From Beijerinckiaceae bacterium (lineage in GTDB: Bacteria > Pseudomonadota > Alphaproteobacteria > Rhizobiales > Beijerinckiaceae), in the NCBI GenBank assembly GCA_947370975.1, contig CANBNG010000010.1:83198-147197 (forward strand): a DNA stretch of 64,000 nucleotides, written 5' to 3'. Position numbers and translations under genes: made by a program. The notes under the pieces are model-generated. The model made no database searches. It was not told where the DNA came from and saw nothing but the letters and a program-made list of their open reading frames with translations. Shown in pieces: positions 62,232 through 64,000 of this stretch (position 1 is the first letter of the stretch; each line of letters begins with the position of its first letter).

Positions 62232-62996
62232 TCACCGCCCCGACAATTGGGCGGCGCTGGACGAGAGGCGCTTGCGCTGCACCCAGCGGAAGCCCTCATG
62301 CTTGGTGATGACCGCCATATCGATGGGGCCGCCCACTGTCTTGGGCTGAAGATCGACGCGGAAGCGCACGTAGCCGATGGTGGATTCCATCAGGAAACGC
62401 GTCAGCGCGATGGCGTCATGGATCGGCATGCCGGGCGTGACCAGCGTCGGGCTCGACACATCATTGCGCAGCTCGGCATTGTCGATCCCGTTGCCGGAAT
62501 TGAATTCATCGCTCATCAGGCGGTGCAGGCATTCGCCTGACCCCTCCCAGCAGATGCCATATTCGGTCGGCGACCAGATCTGCGAGACGCTGATGCCCTC
62601 GGTGGAATCGAAGACGAGGTTCCAGACTTCGGGCGTATCGCTGCCAGATGAATAGCCCGCGATGATCAGCGTGCTGCGCAGCTTGGCGACCTGCATGGGC
62701 GCCATGGAGCGCAAATAATCCTGCAGGCGGCGCACCACGGCCTCGACCGTATAATTGGTGCGGTCCAGCCCGCCGCCATTGCGCGCTCCATTCTGTGCGC
62801 CGAAATCCTTCAGGACGTCGATAAAGGCCTTGTTGTTGATCGCGGCATCACCGGCGACCAAGACGCCAATCGGCAAATTCTTGATGAGCTGCATCGTCTT
62901 TTCAGCAGAATAATAGATCTGCCCGCGATGCTCGACCGCGCTGTCGGAGGCCAGGACAACACCGTCCTGCACCGAAATGGAGATGACAATTGTCAA
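62232..62996 (-). CDS. Proteasome-fold Ntn hydrolase
   Basis: This 254-residue protein starts from TTG at 62996, the first start codon after an in-frame stop. After removal of Met the chain begins with Thr1; Asp17 lies in LASDSA and a Lys at position 32 in SAEKTMQ, close to the Thr1-Asp17-Lys33 set of proteasome beta subunits. A further GDAAIN block follows. It is longer than HslV (about 175 residues) and does not look like Anbu. It is probably a cytoplasmic peptidase or amidase; no HslU-type ATPase is adjacent. Confidence 0.82.
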   Translation of the reverse strand: MTIVISISVQDGVVLASDSAVEHRGQIYYSAEKTMQLIKNLPIGVLVAGDAAINNKAFIDVLKDFGAQNGARNGGGLDRTNYTVEAVVRRLQDYLRSMAPMQVAKLRSTLIIAGYSSGSDTPEVWNLVFDSTEGISVSQIWSPTEYGICWEGSGECLHRLMSDEFNSGNGIDNAELRNDVSSPTLVTPGMPIHDAIALTRFLMESTIGYVRFRVDLQPKTVGGPIDMAVITKHEGFRWVQRKRLSSSAAQLSGR

Positions 62997-63166
62997 TGCA
63001 AAACCATCTTCTTGGCACCTCTGCGATCAACGCACTCTGAAAGTACATGACCGCACAAATGCACGATGCGCACCAGCCCGAAATTGGACGTTTGTTTATG
63101 TCGCATCTCAAGAAAGTGGACAAGTACAAGCCTTGCAAGCCCAAGCTCTGGCTTGCGTGGCCAAGT

Positions 63167-63451
63167 TCAAGCCGGACGCCGGCGTGAATAGCCGCGCGCT
63201 TCCATGCAGCTTGTGAATGCGGCGACGTTGAGCACGCCGCCCGCGGTGGCGCTTGCGCGGCACGCCGATTGATCGATCTGGCCCTGACGCAGAAGATCCG
63301 GATTGGCGGCCATGCGACGCCCGTCATTGCGAGCCCAGACATATTCTTCCGCAGGCGCGTTGCGCGCGGCCAATGCATTTCTTCCGTCCATCCGGCCAGA
63401 ACAGGCCGAAAGGAGAACGGCAGCAGAAACGACGACGATCAATGAGCGCAT
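63167..63451 (-). CDS. Small lipoprotein
   Basis: The protein has 94 residues from the ATG at 63451, preceded by CGGAGGG. A lipoprotein signal ends in LLSAC, so the Cys near residue 17 is lipid-modified. The mature part has two more cysteines (QSACRAS and FTSCMEARGY), the second pair of motifs often seen in small envelope lipoproteins with a Cys-Met-x-x-x-Gly-Tyr end. Function is unknown. The 170 bases between this gene and the proteasome-like gene hold nothing that I can support. Confidence 0.82.
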   Translation of the reverse strand: MRSLIVVVSAAVLLSACSGRMDGRNALAARNAPAEEYVWARNDGRRMAANPDLLRQGQIDQSACRASATAGGVLNVAAFTSCMEARGYSRRRPA

Positions 63452-63600
63452 GCGACACCCTCCGTGCTTGCCAGATGCAACGCATGAGCAGGCGTATCCG
63501 TGCCATCGATCATGCGAATCCTGTGGGAATGTGGCAGCGCAGCCACAGATCAGGGCGTGCTGGCGGGCCTTGTCGGACGAACCCGCCCTCCGCGTTCTAC

Positions 63601-63630
63601 CCAACTCCTGCCAACTCCTGCCAACTCCTG
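63601..63630. repeat. Three tandem copies of a 10-base unit
   Basis: CCAACTCCTG occurs three times without spacers, between the lipoprotein gene and the ornithine cyclodeaminase-like gene. It is too short and spacer-free to be a CRISPR. Confidence 0.95.
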
Positions 63631-63719
63631 CGTTCACAAGCGTCGATCCCCGGCTATAGTGACCAGAAAGAAGCGCGCCGCCTGAAGCGCGCCTCAAAAA
63701 AACAAAGCCGGAGGAAAGC

Positions 63720-64000
63720 ATGACCCTGATCCTGTCCAACGACGACGTCGAAAAGCTGCTCACGATAGAAGATTGCATCGAGGCGCTGGAGACAGCCTAT
63801 CTCGACCTTGCCGAGGGACGCGGCGTCTCCCGCCAGCGCTCGGATTGCATCACGCCCACCAGCTATAGCGAGGATGCGGTCTACGGCCTGAAATCGATGG
63901 ATGGCGTTGTCCCGGCGCTGGGCGTCGGCGCGGTCCGTATCAATTCCGACATCATCACCAATCCGCGCGTCGGCAATACGCACCGCCGCGTGAAGGTGCC
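63720..64000 (+). CDS. Ornithine cyclodeaminase/mu-crystallin family protein, N-terminal part
   Basis: The ATG at 63720 has a GGAGGA site and opens a frame that runs off the window. The visible 93 residues (LSNDDVEKLLTIEDCIEALETAYLDLAEGR near the start, YGLKSMDGVVPALG, VGAVRINSD) match the N-terminal domain of this NAD(P)-dependent family, which includes ornithine cyclodeaminase, alanine dehydrogenase and ketimine reductase. The substrate cannot be told. Confidence 0.85.
   Translation, partial: MTLILSNDDVEKLLTIEDCIEALETAYLDLAEGRGVSRQRSDCITPTSYSEDAVYGLKSMDGVVPALGVGAVRINSDIITNPRVGNTHRRVKV

Noticed and set aside
63601..63630. Possible small CRISPR array
   Set aside because: Three 10-base units without spacers are a simple tandem repeat.

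Overview
The window is high-GC, gene-dense DNA from an alphaproteobacterium, most likely Hyphomicrobiales (Rhizobiales). This is judged from the infA-maf-yacG-tRNA-Phe order, the psd-pssA pair, the DUF2865 and YacG proteins, the second-type GltX, and REP-like repeats of a kind common in that order. I cannot assign a genus. There are about 60 protein genes, one tRNA, one clear pseudogene, several hairpin terminators and three kinds of palindromic intergenic element. There is no CRISPR array, prophage or insertion sequence.

Left part (1-23 kb). The end of a molybdenum hydroxylase large subunit runs into a compact sulfur-oxidation operon: a small cytochrome c, soxF/fccB, soxX, soxY, soxZ and soxA. 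soxB and soxCD are not in the window, and SoxY lacks its usual Gly-Gly-Cys-Gly-Gly tail. Then come a Bug-type binding protein with a bicupin, a glutamine amidotransferase, a DEAD-box helicase with a repetitive tail, msrQ, a phosphopantetheinyl transferase, two coupled alpha/beta hydrolases, a DUF1800/DUF1501 secreted pair, an isochorismatase-like hydrolase, a PhnA-domain protein, allophanate hydrolase, kup, and a RelE/HTH toxin-antitoxin pair.

Middle (23-42.6 kb). Housekeeping genes (tRNA-Phe, yacG, maf, infA, pssA, psd) lead to a four-gene plus-strand group. It holds a zinc-ribbon metallopeptidase, a transglutaminase-DUF2126 protein, a circularly permuted ATP-grasp fused to an alpha-E domain, and a second transglutaminase. 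This looks like a predicted peptide-ligation/amide-chemistry system of unknown product. A proteasome-fold hydrolase that could belong to the same biology lies at 62.2-63.0 kb. Next are an Atm1-type ABC exporter, a LysM protein, a LOG-family protein, and cysS-GNAT-cimA.

Protease island (42.7-50.3 kb). Three serralysin-like RTX metalloproteases of 614, 529 and 890 residues sit in tandem, with a decayed fourth copy between the first and second. They carry two, one and three copies of the same C-terminal calcium-binding module. The region is visibly more AT-rich than its flanks and contains no type I secretion genes.

Right part (50.3-64 kb). creA and a DUF2865 protein are followed by a long minus-strand run (rpiA, a DUF2059 protein, gor, class II DAHP synthase, an extradiol dioxygenase, nadE, gltX). 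The run is interrupted by a 262-bp nested palindrome. The window ends with gph, small membrane and lipoprotein genes, the proteasome-like hydrolase and the start of an ornithine cyclodeaminase-family gene.
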